A DNA stretch of 64,000 bases, taken from positions 885,501 to 949,500 of the forward strand of contig NC_059562.1 of the NCBI RefSeq assembly GCF_905220415.1, in the 5' to 3' direction. Both the position numbers and the translations under genes were made by a program. Positions 1-10,817 of this stretch are shown in pieces. The notes under the pieces are model-generated. The model worked only from the letters and a program-made list of their open reading frames with translations. It made no database searches and was not told where the DNA came from. The first letter of the stretch is position 1. Each line of letters opens with the position of its first letter. This stretch comes from Colias croceus (lineage: Eukaryota; Arthropoda; Insecta; Lepidoptera; Pieridae).

Positions 1-2344
1 GCGACGCGGGTTCCTGATGTTGAGAGCCATACAGCCAATTGCTTGGACCTTCTGCTGACAACAGATCCGGACCGTTACTCGGTTGCGATTTCTTCGCCGC
101 TTGGCAGCTCCGATCACTGTCTGGTGAAGTCTGTATCTGTCTACTCGCCGCCCGATCCCAGTCCCAGGGGCTCTCGGCGCGTGTGGCGATACAAGTCAGC
201 AGATTGGGACGAGATGCGTTCCTTCTTTGCGTCTTATCCCTGGCGGTCTGTTTGCTTTTCTTCCGAAGACCCTTCGACCTGTGCGGATGCTGTGACAGAT
301 GTGCTGCGGCAGGGAATGGAGTACTATATCCCATTCTCCGATGTAGCCACGTCCAGTAAAGCTCAGCCCTGGTTCAGAGCCGAGTGCAAACGCGCTGAAG
401 CGCTTAAGCATGAGGCATATCTGGCTTGGACTGATGCTCGACACCGCAAGGCCAAGGACGTATCAGAGAAGAAGAAAGCCTTTAACCGGGCCGCCAAGTC
501 CTGTAAGAAAGCTCTACGGAAACCTCGATTTGACCACGTTAGCCGTATAGGGAACAAACTGGCTTCTTACCCCTCCGGTAGTAAAGCGTTTTGGTCCCTG
601 GCAAAGTCGGTTGAATCGAATTTCTGCCGCCCCTCACTTCCTCCACTGCTGAGACCGGATGGGACGCTAGCTCACACTGCCGCAGAGAAAGCGAACCTAT
701 TTGCTACTCTGTTCGCAGAAAATTCGCGTCTGGATCCTGCAAGCGCCAAACCTCCCAGTCTACCTGGTTGCGAGGCGAATATGCCGGAAATTCGCATCCG
801 TCAGACTGAGGTTCTTAAAACGCTGCGGAATCTTGATGTGAATAAAGCTAGTGGCCCTGATGGTATTCCAGCCATAGTACTAAAAACCTGTGCGCCTGAG
901 CTCGCTCCTGTTCTGACACGCCTCTTTCGCCTTTCGATGACGACTGGAAAAGTACCGAAATCGTGGAAGCTTGCTAATGTGCAGCCTGTGCCCAAAAAAG
1001 GCAGTCGTGCCGACCCCTCCAATTATAGGCCAATTTTAGTCACGTCCATACTCTGCAAGACTATGGAACGTGTACTGAACAGCAGGCTTATGGCACACCT
1101 AGAAGCGAACGATCTACTCAGTGACCGCCAATACGGATTTCGCCGAAATCGGTCCACTGGGGATCTTCTAGCGTGTGCTACCTATATCTGGAGCGAGGCC
1201 ATAGAGAATCATGGGGAAGCACTTGCTGTCTCCCTTGATATCTCGAAAGCCTTCGACAAGGTCTGGCATGATAGCCTTATTGGCAAGCTTCCATCGTACG
1301 GTCTGCCTGCTGGTTTCTGCGCATGGATCACAGATTTTCTGAGAGACCGGTCGATACGAGTAGTCGTCGACGGCTGCTCGTCCGACCAATTGGCTATAAA
1401 CGCCGGGGTCCCTCAGGGATCAGTTCTCTCCGCAACACTATTCCTGCTACACATTAACGATCTGCTGAAACCCGGTATCTATGGGTACGCAGACGATAGC
1501 ACTGTTGTGGAGAGATATGTATCCAACGCGCGTGCTAGTACGGCACAAATCCAGTCTCTGCGGGAGGCGATGGTCGATCGCTTGAACTTGTCCTTACAGG
1601 CAGTCTCCGATTGGGGCGAGGCCAATCTGGTCAAGTTCAATGCGACTAAGACCCAGTCGTGTCTATTTTCCGCTAAACGGAGTCCTTTAAACCTGACTCC
1701 GTCTTTCCAAGGTGTATCTGTGCCGATAACTGACCACCTCGAGCTTCTTGGTATCACCTTAACGCCTACTCTTAATTTTGGTTCATACATCGAATCAAAA
1801 GCCCAAGTAGCCTCAAAAAAGCTTGGTATTCTGGCGAAGGTGAGACAGTATTTCAGTCCGGGACAGTTGCTCAATCTCTATCAAGCACAAGTCCGTTCGT
1901 GCATTGAATACTGTTCTCACCTCTGGGATGGATCAGCCAAGTACCAGCTGGAGGCACTTGAGGCGATAGAGAGGCGTGCCAAGAGGCTAATAAACGACGA
2001 TGAGCTAGTAGGCAAAAAACTCCAGAGCCTCGCCCATCGTCGCAGAGTGGCAAGTTTATCGGTATTTTATCGGATACACTTTGGTGAGTGCGCTGCGGAA
2101 TTGCACGATCTAATTCCGCCATCCCCGTTTTTTCAATCGTTCGTCGAGGCGCACAGTCTCTAGGCACCGCCATATGGTGGACGTTCCATGTACCCGGACA
2201 AAGCGGTTCGGATCGACATTCTTCATTCGAACCGCGAGGGACTGGAACATGCTTCCTGAGTCTGTGTTCCCCGACGAGTACAATATGGAGGTCTTCAAGA
2301 AAAGAGTGAACAGGTACCTTCTAGGAAAGCGCGCTCCATCTTAG
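1..2344 (+). mobile_element. Non-LTR retrotransposon (LINE), 3' part of the EN-RT ORF, frameshifted
   Basis: The reading frame is open at the left edge of the window, so the element starts outside it. The first ~40 residues are the end of an AP-endonuclease domain, with the SSDHCLV motif. A reverse transcriptase follows: NKASGPDGIPAIVLK, QYGFRRNRSTGDLL, LDISKAFDKVWH, AGVPQGSVLS and the catalytic box GYADDS near 1481-1499. The C-terminal tail has the LINE pattern LEAIERRAKRLIN. The frame meets TAG at 2161-2163, but the expected end (RTARDWNMLPE, then FKKRVNRYL) continues in the next frame to TAG at 2342-2344. A one-base indel near 2160 has therefore broken the ORF. The fused EN-RT layout fits the jockey/CR1 group; I cannot fix the family by eye. 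Codons are far more GC-rich than the neighbouring DNA, so the insertion is fairly recent. Such enzymes nick target DNA and copy their own RNA into it. Confidence 0.93.
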
Positions 2345-2420
2345 GCCACATCTCAGCTTTCCATCAGGCGAGATAGTGGTCAAGCGCTTTCCTATCAAAC
2401 AGTAAAAAAAAAAAAAAAAA
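2345..2420 (+). mobile_element. LINE 3' UTR and poly(A) tail
   Basis: About 60 bases of untranslated sequence follow the LINE stop codon. They end in a run of 17 A at 2404-2420, the expected 3' end of a target-primed insertion. Downstream DNA is immediately AT-rich and unrelated. The target-site duplication cannot be checked because the 5' end is outside the window. Confidence 0.85.
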
Positions 2421-3213
2421 TGTGTTATTCTGACCTATGTTACTGATATGTCTATTGTCTATATATACTGATATATACTGATATGATATGTAGAGTTTCA
2501 TCCAAATCTGTCCAGCAATTTATTAACTCATGAGTTATTCTGATGTGTCTCTAATATTATAAATGGGAAAGTTTGTGAGGATGGATGTTTGTTATTCTTT
2601 CCCGCAAATACCTACTACTAAATCGATTATAATAAATTTGGTATGCAGGCAGCTGAAGACCCAAAGCAAGGTTTACTTCAATGCTTTTTTTAATGTTAAA
2701 AAAATGTGGACACTTGTATCTAAATAACCGAAGAATAATAATAAAATACTTCGCTCGAAGCTTACGAAAATCTTGTAAAAAGCTCTATAATACGAGGGAA
2801 AATATTTTTTGTAAACAAAATCAGTGGAAAAACTAGTATAGAATGCAATCATCGGGATTAATTTCCTTTGGTCCAAGGTTCTGGTTTACTGGAGCGGAAA
2901 AATTCCGATTCCAACGATCCTCTGCTAAAAGTAAGGAAAAAGTTAAATAGTAAAAGATAGATAAGTTACAATATTACTTACTTTTAATAGCGAATTTTCC
3001 ATTTTCACAAGATGTCTGATTTTCGCTATTTTAAATTTTAATAACAGTCTTTAGCGATTTTCACAATATAACAATAAATAAATAAATAAAAAACAACCCA
3101 ATTCTGTTATGAAATGTGTTCTACGTAACTTGGAAGCTCTTGGACTATATCCTTCGAGTTTCAGAAATATGGTAAGTACAAAAGGCATTAAACAACAATA
3201 CAATAAAATTATT
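2421..3213. other. Non-coding AT-rich DNA with a decayed Helitron start
   Basis: No gene is visible. At about 2548-2640 there is a decayed 5' part of a Helitron-like repeat (CTAATATTATAAATGGGAAAG, then GTTTGTGAGGATG). It lacks the GC-rich 3' half. The rest is unstructured AT-rich sequence. Confidence 0.5.
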
Positions 3214-3380
3214 AAGCTATTGCATGGCTTCTATCGCGGGCCTTGAGCGCGGGGACCGAATCGAGAAATTCCGTAACGAAAAAACCTCACGCTCCCCACT
3301 CCGACGGGCGAAGCTGTGGCTTGAAGGCATAGCATACAATAGCTTTACCGCGGCAGTCCCCGAGTGACACACGTCGTTTT
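3214..3380. repeat. GC-rich island, probable short TIR-type repeat
   Basis: About 160 bases of GC-rich sequence interrupt AT-rich DNA. AAGCTATTGCATG (3214-3226) and CATACAATAGCTT (3333-3345) are inverted repeats with one mismatch, and a GC-rich tail (CCGCGGCAGTCCCCGAG) follows. The layout suggests a miniature dispersed element. It carries no ORF, and I do not recognise a named family with certainty. Confidence 0.5.
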
Positions 3381-4261
3381 TCTCATAATAATTTAACTTT
3401 TAGCTATTATATTAAGTATATTATATGCTCTAAGTGTAAAGTTAGAAAAGTTATCAATTGGAAAGGTCAGCTCTCTGTCAACATAATGCATTGCTAGTAC
3501 TTGGGTTATGAATGTTTGTATAGTCCGAGAGACGGTGACTGGTTATTACTTTATATTTTAGCTTATTAATGTCGTAATAATTGGACAATCGATTTGCATT
3601 TTGTTTGAATTTAAATACACATATATAAAGTTATTGATTGAAAGTGTGTGATTAATACTATATAGTATACTTACCGGTTAAAACTATAAATTATATATAC
3701 AATAATTTATTATTTATATTTGAAGCGTAAATCCGTAAAATAATACTTAAAAGTTAACGTTGATATGACTAATTGACTTTATTTTTAGTATACACAGAGA
3801 ATCGAACTCACAACTTGCAATAATTGACTTGTAATAATAGCTGGATACAACGTGCACTATATTAATATAAATAAAATAATAATATAAAATTGTCACCAGC
3901 TCTTGAACCACAAAGTTCCAGGAAGAGCCGATATTATTTTCTATAAATATCCCATTCAATTGTTATAAAACCTTTGGCTTATTTTATGTGAATACGGTCA
4001 ACATAAGTTAACAGAGCGTACACGAGCTGAGATTTTTAGATAAAATAATTTAGAGTATTAATATTCCTGGAATGTGATAACAAATAAAATGAAATAAAAA
4101 TGTATTGTATATTTCCTGATATAGGATTATCATCTTTTATGACACTGAATACAGAAATAGCCTAGTAATTTTAGATTAGAATCTTTAAACAGAGGCATAA
4201 TCATTAATCATACTCAATAGTCAATACTCATACTTTGTAAAAGTTTTGATGTACCAGAGAC
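3381..4261. other. Non-coding AT-rich DNA, nothing recognised
   Basis: This is AT-rich intergenic sequence with no convincing ORF, RNA gene or repeat boundary. Confidence 0.5.
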
Positions 4262-4556
4262 ATACATTGACTGACCGATTGGCTTGGTTGGTAGTGGCCC
4301 TGTCTTCCAAGCCAGAGGTCGTGGGTTCGATTCCCACCCGGGGCAAATATTTGTGTGATGAACATAGATGTTTGCTCTGTGTCTGGGTGTTGAATATCTA
4401 TATATGTATTTATTTAAAATTATATATTATGTCTTTATATATTGGTCTTTATCAGCCATCTGGTTTCCATAACACAAGCGAAAGCTTATGGGATCAAATC
4501 GTGATAAGTACTTATGGGATCAAATCGTGCCGTGTGTGAAAAATTGTCCTATACCT
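4262..4556 (+). mobile_element. tRNA-derived SINE
   Basis: The head resembles a tRNA gene. An A-box-like TGGCTTGGTTGGTAGTGG starts near 4280 and a B-box GGTTCGATTCC sits at 4324-4334, the internal RNA polymerase III promoter parts. A tRNA-unrelated body follows, ending in the GTGTGAAAAATTGTCC-type 3' segment common in lepidopteran SINEs. The tail word CTTATGGGATCAAATCGTG occurs twice (4485-4503 and 4511-4529), a 26-bp local duplication. SINEs of this kind are copied by LINE machinery. The translation across it has no meaning. Confidence 0.8.
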
Positions 4557-4588
4557 TTCCTAACCAGTCAATTGTCATGTTTCATACA

Positions 4589-4759
4589 TCACTACATAAA
4601 GTCGCTTTCTCTGTCCCTATGTCCCTTTGTATGCTTAAATCTTTTAAACTACGTAACGGATTTTGATGCGGTTTTTTAATAGATAGAGTGATTCAAGGTT
4701 TTAGTATATAATTTATTAGGTTTTAGACAAAGCGTGCGAAGCCGCGGGCGGTAAACTAA
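4589..4759 (+). mobile_element. Helitron-like non-autonomous element, type B
   Basis: It begins TCACTACATAAAGTCGCTTTC and ends in the hairpin region GCGAAGCCGCGGGCGG followed by CTAA. Type B copies share ACGGATTTTGATGCGGTTTT and ATTTATTAGGTTTTAGACAAAG. A 5' TC, a hairpin about 10 bases before a 3' CTRR, and an A/T-flanked insertion are Helitron hallmarks. Confidence 0.7.
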
Positions 4760-5013
4760 TATTATGATGTTTTAATTAACATAGATGAATCCGCGTGTTA
4801 TTACTAGCTAGACGAAATAACGAAGCAACTCATACTCCAAAACATATCTCCATCTATCATCGACACCTGGGAAACTTCTTGATGGATTGTTATTTTGATC
4901 GAACGGTGACAAATTAATTACTTTTTCTGGAAACAACATCGTGATTTTGACTATTACTAGATTACATGAGAACGAAAGATTTGACATGAATTAAATCCTA
5001 ACAATACGATAAT

Positions 5014-5233
5014 TCTACTAATATTATAAATGAGAAAGTTTGTGAGGATGTATGTGTGTTTGTTACTCTTTCACGCAAATTCTACTGAGCCGATTACAAT
5101 GAAATTTAGCACACATATAGAGGGTAACTTAGATTAACACAAAGGATAGTTTTTATCCCGGAAATCCCACGGGAACGGGAATTAAGCGGGTTTTCCTTTG
5201 AAAACGCGGGCAAAGCCGCGGGCGGAAATCTAG
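5014..5233 (+). mobile_element. Helitron-like non-autonomous element, type A
   Basis: It runs from TCTACTAATATTATAAATG to GGCGGAAATCTAG and lies between A and T. The body contains ATGAAATTTAGCACACATAT and the GC-rich segment CCCACGGGAACGGGAATT. The 3' hairpin is CGCGGGC...GCCGCGGGCGG. This resembles the lepidopteran microsatellite-associated MINE/Lep1-type Helitrons as I remember them. Confidence 0.75.
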
Positions 5234-5505
5234 TAATATCATAAATGCGAATGTAACTTTGTCTCTCGTTCTCAAGAAAATACACAATTTGATAGATCTT
5301 ATGTTAATTTCGTCGTCGTCGAAAGTATGTCTGTCAGACCTTCCTCACGCATCAACCACTGAACCGATTTGGATGAAATTTGTTACAGCGACAATAATTT
5401 GAGAGTTAAAAAAGGATAGGATAGGTTCTATCCCGAAAATCCCTCGGGGACGGGAATTATGCGAGTTTCTTTACTACACGGGCCAAGACATAGGTATAAC
5501 GCTAG
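5234..5505 (+). mobile_element. Decayed Helitron-like element abutting the previous one
   Basis: It starts AATATCATAAATGCGAATG directly after the CTAG of the preceding copy. It shares CTGAACCGATTTGGATGAAATTT and ATCCCGAAAATCCC with type A, and ends GCTAG at 5501-5505. It is more diverged than its neighbour and includes a (GTC)n-like stretch. Confidence 0.55.
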
Positions 5506-5711
5506 TGGGTAGTATTTTAATGAAAGCAAACATATATAAAAATATTATTTCATTCTTACGTCCTACTTATTTTACGTAAAAGGTTCCTCATCCCACTGAA
5601 TCCATGTTATAACCAATACAAAGCATTATAAGGGCGTAAGTATATCTCTTTGTGAGCTTAATTTTTAATGGCACAATGTACCTATACCATTATCACAGAT
5701 AATATAATATA

Positions 5712-5901
5712 CTAGCTTACTGACAGCGGCTTCGCCCGCTTTGTCTAAAACCTAATAAATTATATACTAACACCTTCCTCTTGAATCACTCTATCTATTA
5801 AAAAAACCGCATCAAAATCCGTTGCGTAGTTTTAAAGATTTAAGCATACAAAGGGACATAGGAACAGAGAAAGCGACTTTGTTTTATATACTATGTAGTG
5901 A
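5712..5901 (-). mobile_element. Helitron-like element, type B
   Basis: This is the reverse-complement copy of the type B consensus. CTAG at 5712-5715 is followed by the GC-rich hairpin GCGGCTTCGCCCGC, and the far end reads as TCACTACATAGTATATAAAAC on the minus strand. Flanking bases are A and T as expected. Confidence 0.7.
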
Positions 5902-5942
5902 TTAGCCCACATATTTTGTGTGTGGTCTGGCAAAGTGCGAGT

Positions 5943-6200
5943 TTAGGGTGCTTTTCCACCGGAGATGTGCGAGGATGCGTAGCGATGTGTTTGAAAAGAA
6001 ACAATCATATCGCTTCATTTAGTTTGAAGTTTGAACTGATACTATTGGTTATTTATGAACTCATTCCTAGCTATCATCATCATCATCATCATCAGCCCAT
6101 ATACGTTCCCACTGCTGGGACACGGGCCTCCTATGAGGGTACAGGCCATAATCCACCACGCTGGCCAAGTGCGGGTTTTATTGGTGGAAAAGCACCCTAA
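5943..6200. mobile_element. TIR element (MITE-like) with 18-bp perfect termini, holding an RTE-type tail
   Basis: TTAGGGTGCTTTTCCACC at 5943-5960 and its exact reverse complement GGTGGAAAAGCACCCTAA at 6183-6200 bound a 258-bp unit. Inside it, (ATC)n at about 6073-6093 is joined to CAGCCCATATACGTTCCCAC. This is the reverse complement of the 3' end of RTE-type LINEs, whose tails are (ATG)n. The open frame across it is non-coding. Confidence 0.65.
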
Positions 6201-6625
6201 GCATGTTATTTGGCATCAAAATGATTCTTGACTCTTGTAAAATTAGTATTTTATATTATGATTTATATTTTTATTCTTATCTCTTGATAGAATTGAATTT
6301 TATGGTATAAATTTTTAAGCACACAATTTACTAGTTCCATATTTATGTTGGTTTTGAAATTAATCTCTATCTTTTACTCATATAAAATTTTATAGATATA
6401 TTGTGATATAAAATTATCTTGTCACCATGTTACTCCTCGAAACGGCTGCACCGATTCTCATGAAATTTTGTGTGCATATCGGGTAGGTCTGGGAATCGGC
6501 CAACATCTATTTTTCATACCCTTGATAAGATTAAGCAGAACAACGTTTTCTGGGACAGATAGTTTTATCATCTCATTAACATTAATACGGCTATGGATCT
6601 ATAGATAAAGTAATATTATTCTATA

Positions 6626-6862
6626 CTAGGTTTCCGCCCGCGGCTTCGCACGCGCAGTCAAAGAAAAACACGCATAGTTCCCATTCCCGTGGGATTTCCG
6701 AAATTTCGTCATTTTCCCGGGATAAAAAGTAGCCTATGTCCTTTCTCGGGTATCAAAATATCTCCATACCAAATTTCATGAAAATTGGTTCAGTAGTTTA
6801 GGCGTGATTGAGTAACAGACAGACAGACAGAGTTACTTTCGCATTTATTATATTAGTATGGA
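6626..6862 (-). mobile_element. Helitron-like element, type C, with (GACA)n
   Basis: On the minus strand it runs from TCCATACTAATATAATAAATG to CTAG. It contains the (GTCT)n microsatellite typical of this group (plus-strand CAGACAGACAGACAG near 6818-6832) and the GC-rich hairpin next to the CTAG end at 6626-6629. Confidence 0.75.
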
Positions 6863-7254
6863 TTATATAGTTAACTAGCTAGAACACGGGAATATGTTTA
6901 AAATATAATAAGGTAGGAGTTTTCCAGAAGCGTAGGTATTACACAGATTACTAGAAACTTAACTTCATATAAATTCCCAGAAGAAATATTAATAACATGC
7001 AACATTTCTACTAAAGAATTTTTGATAAAAAACGACATTTTAATTTCGTCTGAAATTTAATACCGATGCAGATGTACTTTTCTGTTAAATTTTAATAAAG
7101 AATTCATAGAGATGAAAAATCTGTGAATTTTATACATCTATAGGTATTGTGCTATTTATTTATTATTAATACAATTTATCGATTTAATCCAAAACTATAT
7201 TCTCAAGTACATAGTATAAGTATTATATTATATGAAGCAATCAAGCAATTATCA

Positions 7255-7443
7255 TCACTACATAGTATATAACAAAGTCGCTTTCTCTGTCCCTATGTCC
7301 CTTTATATGCTTAAATCTTTAAAACTACGCAACGGATTTTGATGCGGTTTTTTTTAATAGAAAGAGTGGCTTCAAGAGGTAGGTTTTAGTATATAATTTA
7401 TTAGGTTTGAGACAAAGCGGGCGAAGCCGCGGGCGGAAGTTAG
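7255..7443 (+). mobile_element. Helitron-like element, type B
   Basis: The full-length type B copy starts TCACTACATAGTATATAAC and ends GGGCGGAAGTTAG, so the terminal CTAG has mutated to TTAG. The interior matches the other type B copies closely. Confidence 0.7.
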
Positions 7444-8150
7444 TCTAAAATAAGAATTCATAATATGATAGAGTTTTGTAGAAGTAAGAACTGTGTGATT
7501 TTTTTTTCTGTACCTACATACCAAAAAAAAGAGGGGGGAGGGTTGTTCGATTTAGTCTGAACATTAGCATTAAATATCGTACCTAGTAATCTTCTCCATT
7601 TAGAAATGTAAAATTTATCAAAATATTAAATTTCAGAACAGACGAAACTTGCAACAAAAATTTAAAATATATCGCAACAGACAGCAGGATCAGCAAATAT
7701 TGAAAAATCTTGAAGATAGGTATCTCCTGTGTGTACATACATTTTAAATAAAAACTTTTCAAGATAATGATGTAATTTTATTTATAACATAAAAAGCATT
7801 TCTAGAACAAATAACATTCTAATTGAATAAACACTTGTTAGTTTGTAAATCATATATATTTCTATATTTTAACCGAAATAAAAGAAAATGGTAGTCCAAT
7901 CAACATGTAATTTGAAACAAAGAACAAGATTTAGTATAATAATTATTTAGCCTGTATTACTTGAAATTTTCGTAACAAATATAACTTCTTAATATCCCGT
8001 TTAATTAAGAATTCCAATAAATTAGGTAGTTCCTCAGTTCTTAAAATATCGCGCCGTTGAATACTCTTTGAAAAGTGTTACCATATTTATACCTTTCCTA
8101 TTATCTAACTACAAACTAGGTATCAAACATTATTGCCCAATTATTTCAAA
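7444..8150. other. Non-coding AT-rich DNA, nothing recognised
   Basis: No ORF, RNA gene or bounded repeat is visible. A short A- and G-rich stretch lies near 7525-7545. Confidence 0.5.
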
Positions 8151-8335
8151 CTAGCTGTACACCGCGGTTTTACCCGCTGCTCCGCTCCTGTTGGTCTTAG
8201 CGTGATGATATAATATAGCCTTCCTTGATAAATGGACTATCTAACAACAAAAGAATTTTTCAAATCGGACCAGTTGTTCCTGAGATTAGCGCGTTCAAAC
8301 AACCAAACTCTTCAGCTTTATAATATTAGTATAGA
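8151..8335 (-). mobile_element. Helitron-like element, type D
   Basis: On the minus strand it begins TCTATACTAATATTATAAAGC and ends with CTAG (8151-8154). The signature words AAATCGGACCAG and CTCCTGTTGGTCTTAGCGTG recur in the copies near 35.7, 48.7 and 52.5 kb. Confidence 0.7.
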
Positions 8336-8502
8336 ACAGTCAAGCAAAAGTGATATTGTAAGATGCTTAATTCAAAATAGAATTGGGATAGCCGCCTACG
8401 TGTATACTTTTATACCTCTGTAGTATTACGATTCACTAGTTGCTCTATGAATGGTCCATTCAATACTTGGCCGTTTACTGCGCACGCGTGACATCGATCC
8501 GC

Positions 8503-8535
8503 GGGGGGAGGGGGTGGAGGTACGAGGGGCCGGGG
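8503..8535 (+). other. G-run cluster, possible G-quadruplex
   Basis: Four G runs of 4-6 bases (8503-8508, 8510-8514, 8526-8529, 8532-8535) lie in otherwise AT-rich DNA. Loop lengths are 1, 11 and 2. Folding is an inference from composition. Confidence 0.45.
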
Positions 8536-8854
8536 CGACCACTGGTTGAGGTTTTGGGTTGGTAATTTTTGTATTTTTTTTTAAATTAGTTTGTAGGATG
8601 AAAGTGTAATGTACTAATATTATACAGGCGAAACCTTGTAAAACTGGATTTGTCTCTGTGTTGTATCTTTAGACATAAATTTCGTTTTTTATAAATAAAC
8701 TGATCATTTATGAATGGATTTTTTTATATTTTATAGATAGCAGATGAACCTTCAATGACATAGACACCAAGTTATTTTTAATAAACTGCATCAAAATTCA
8801 GAAGGAACTAAACCTGAAATCTGTTCACATTCGTTTACGTGCCTACACCAATTT

Positions 8855-9086
8855 TCTACACTAATATTATAAAGAGGAAAACTTTGTTTGTTTGTTTGAT
8901 TGTAATGAATAGGCTCATAAACTACTGGACCGATTTTAATTAACTTAACCTAAATTCTTTCACCATTCGAAAGCTACATTATCCACGAGTAATAAAGGAT
9001 AGGTTTTATCCCGGAAATTCCACGGGAACGGAAACTATGCGAGTTTTTCTTTGAAATCGCGGGCGGAGCCGCCGGCTGTAAGCTAG
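8855..9086 (+). mobile_element. Helitron-like element, type E
   Basis: It runs from TCTACACTAATATTATAAAG to GTAAGCTAG. The signature includes AGGAAAACTTTGTTTGTTTG, ATAGGCTCATAAACTACTGG and the GC-rich segment CCACGGGAACGG. A second copy of the same type lies near 29.8-30.0 kb. Confidence 0.7.
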
Positions 9087-9724
9087 TATAATATTATAAA
9101 ACTATTTCTTTTGCCGAACTACTTTAAGCTTATACGGTGTTTTATATGTATGTTTCATATTTCAAATACTTGACGATACGAAATTCACCACTAATCCTGC
9201 CGTATTAGTAAATAGAAAGAAAATAATAATAATCAGTTATTATGAAATCACTAACCAATGGCAAACCCCCTGGCTGCTACGTTTTCGGTAAGAACGTATA
9301 GTTAGGTATATTCGGTTTGACATAATATGCACAGATTTCTATTTAGTATATCAATTTTGGCCTAAAATTTGGGAGCGCTCTAAAAATAGAATGAATATTT
9401 ACATACAAGCTTTGTTATCTGCTTTGTCTGTTTTTCGCGTTATTAAACAGGGATCAATAGTTAGTGTATTAATGTTTTAAACTATGTATTTATGAAATTA
9501 TGACCTCTTTGGTATACCTAATAGTTGCGTAAGCGTAGAATAAAGAGGTATTCATGTAGATTGTAAAGCAAAGAAAAATGTCTCGGTCTAGCAGGACACA
9601 GAAGGCTGATTATTATACTTTTACGCTCTAATTTTACGATTATTTTGTCTGTAAATATTGTGAATTAGTGAAACAGCTGTGAAATGCATTTACTTCAATT
9701 CAGCTCAATTTTTTGCAATAAATT
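9087..9724. other. Non-coding AT-rich DNA, nothing recognised
   Basis: No coding or repeat signal could be bounded here. Confidence 0.5.
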
Positions 9725-9910
9725 CTAGCTTACGGCCGCGGCTTCGTCTGCTTTGTCCAACACTTAATAAATTTTAATATACTAAAACCTTCTTCTTGAA
9801 TCACTCTATAAATCTATTAAAAAACCATTAAAATCGGTTGCGTAATTTTAAAGATCCAAGCATACACACAGACGGTCGAAAGTGACTTTGATTTATTCTA
9901 TGCATAGTGA
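9725..9910 (-). mobile_element. Helitron-like element, type B, diverged
   Basis: CTAG at 9725-9728 is followed by the GC-rich hairpin. The far end reads TCACTATGCATAGAATAAATC on the minus strand. Several small deletions separate it from the other type B copies. Confidence 0.6.
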
Positions 9911-10003
9911 TGAAAAGCCAAAAACTGAATTTATAATTAATTATATTGTTAAAATTCTATATGCTATTGAAAAAAAAATGTGTGGTTTTATGAAACCACG
10001 GTA

Positions 10004-10113
10004 AAAGTGAAACTTACGATAATTATCGTATTTGTACGATAATTATCGTGCGTCACGCGACATGCGCTACACAGACCAAAAAGTTTGAGACGATGTAATT
10101 AAAGTTTCACTTT
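10004..10113. repeat. Inverted-repeat element with twin palindromes
   Basis: AAAGTGAAACTT (10004-10015) and AAGTTTCACTTT (10102-10113) are perfect inverted repeats. Inside lie two copies of the 14-bp palindrome ACGATAATTATCGT (10016-10029 and 10036-10049), 6 bp apart. The AAGTGAAACTT arms link it to elements near 21.8, 25.1, 37.4 and 56.5 kb. There is no ORF. Confidence 0.6.
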
Positions 10114-10375
10114 AAAAAAAATGCACGAAACGCTTTCGTAATAAAATAAAAGAATTGTAAAAGGAGAAATATTATATTAAATAAATTAATAAATTTTCCT
10201 CGTTCCATAAATAACATTCTTCAATTACCCAACTGCGTCAGAAGTAGGGTAATTTTTTTCAGTCTATTTATATGTATAAAGAGAAGGCTTTTGACAAGAA
10301 CATAATATTATGTCTATGGATAAAAATAAAGGAGTTGAAAATATAAGATAATATATGAAAATTTTTAGATGTATT

Positions 10376-10408
10376 TTTTCGCGGACGAATCCGAGGGCGA
10401 AAAGCTAG
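10376..10408 (+). mobile_element. Helitron-like 3' end remnant
   Basis: TTCGCGGACGAATCCGAGGG followed by AAAGCTAG resembles the terminal hairpin plus CTAG of the Helitron-like group. No clear 5' part is recognisable. Confidence 0.3.
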
Positions 10409-10754
10409 TGTTAAAATAAGTATGTATGTTTGTTCATGGATGGAACAAGATGAAATGCGTACAAGGAAACTGTGTAGGTAATAGAGGTATTAACTATTAA
10501 CATTGAATGTTTGTCTAATATAATTAATCTGTTCTAATAATAATAATACAAATAGATGGATGTTTATGTTTGTATGTCACACATTTTCATGAAACTTAGC
10601 GGTAGGTAAGCACCTATATTTTTTATTCTTAGGACATACGTGAGCACGTACATTCTTAGAATAAAAATGTAGTAAAAATTTTGTATTTCAACAATATAAG
10701 TTGTCATAAAATATGTAGGGCATGTATGCTGAAGTTAAGTAATCTATAAGTTAA

Positions 10755-10817
10755 TCTATACTAATATTATAAAGCTGAAGAGTTTGTTTGTTTGAACGCG
10801 TTAATATCAAGAACTAC
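10755..10817 (+). mobile_element. Helitron-like element, type D, 5' fragment only
   Basis: It starts TCTATACTAATATTATAAAGC and matches type D through GAACGCGTTAATATCAAGAACTACT. The similarity then stops abruptly and LINE sequence begins. The remaining two thirds of the element are absent downstream. Confidence 0.65.

Noticed and set aside
4262..4345. Functional tRNA gene at the SINE head
   Set aside because: No proper acceptor stem or cloverleaf could be drawn, and a SINE body and tail follow.
4246..4679. Open frames across the tRNA-like sequence, read as a small protein
   Set aside because: The sequence is a tRNA-derived SINE with A and B boxes; the VVGSIPTRG-type peptide is the usual translation artefact of a B box.
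5898..6200. 100-residue open frame with a His run
   Set aside because: It spans a (CAT)n repeat and a TIR element; no domain or codon bias.
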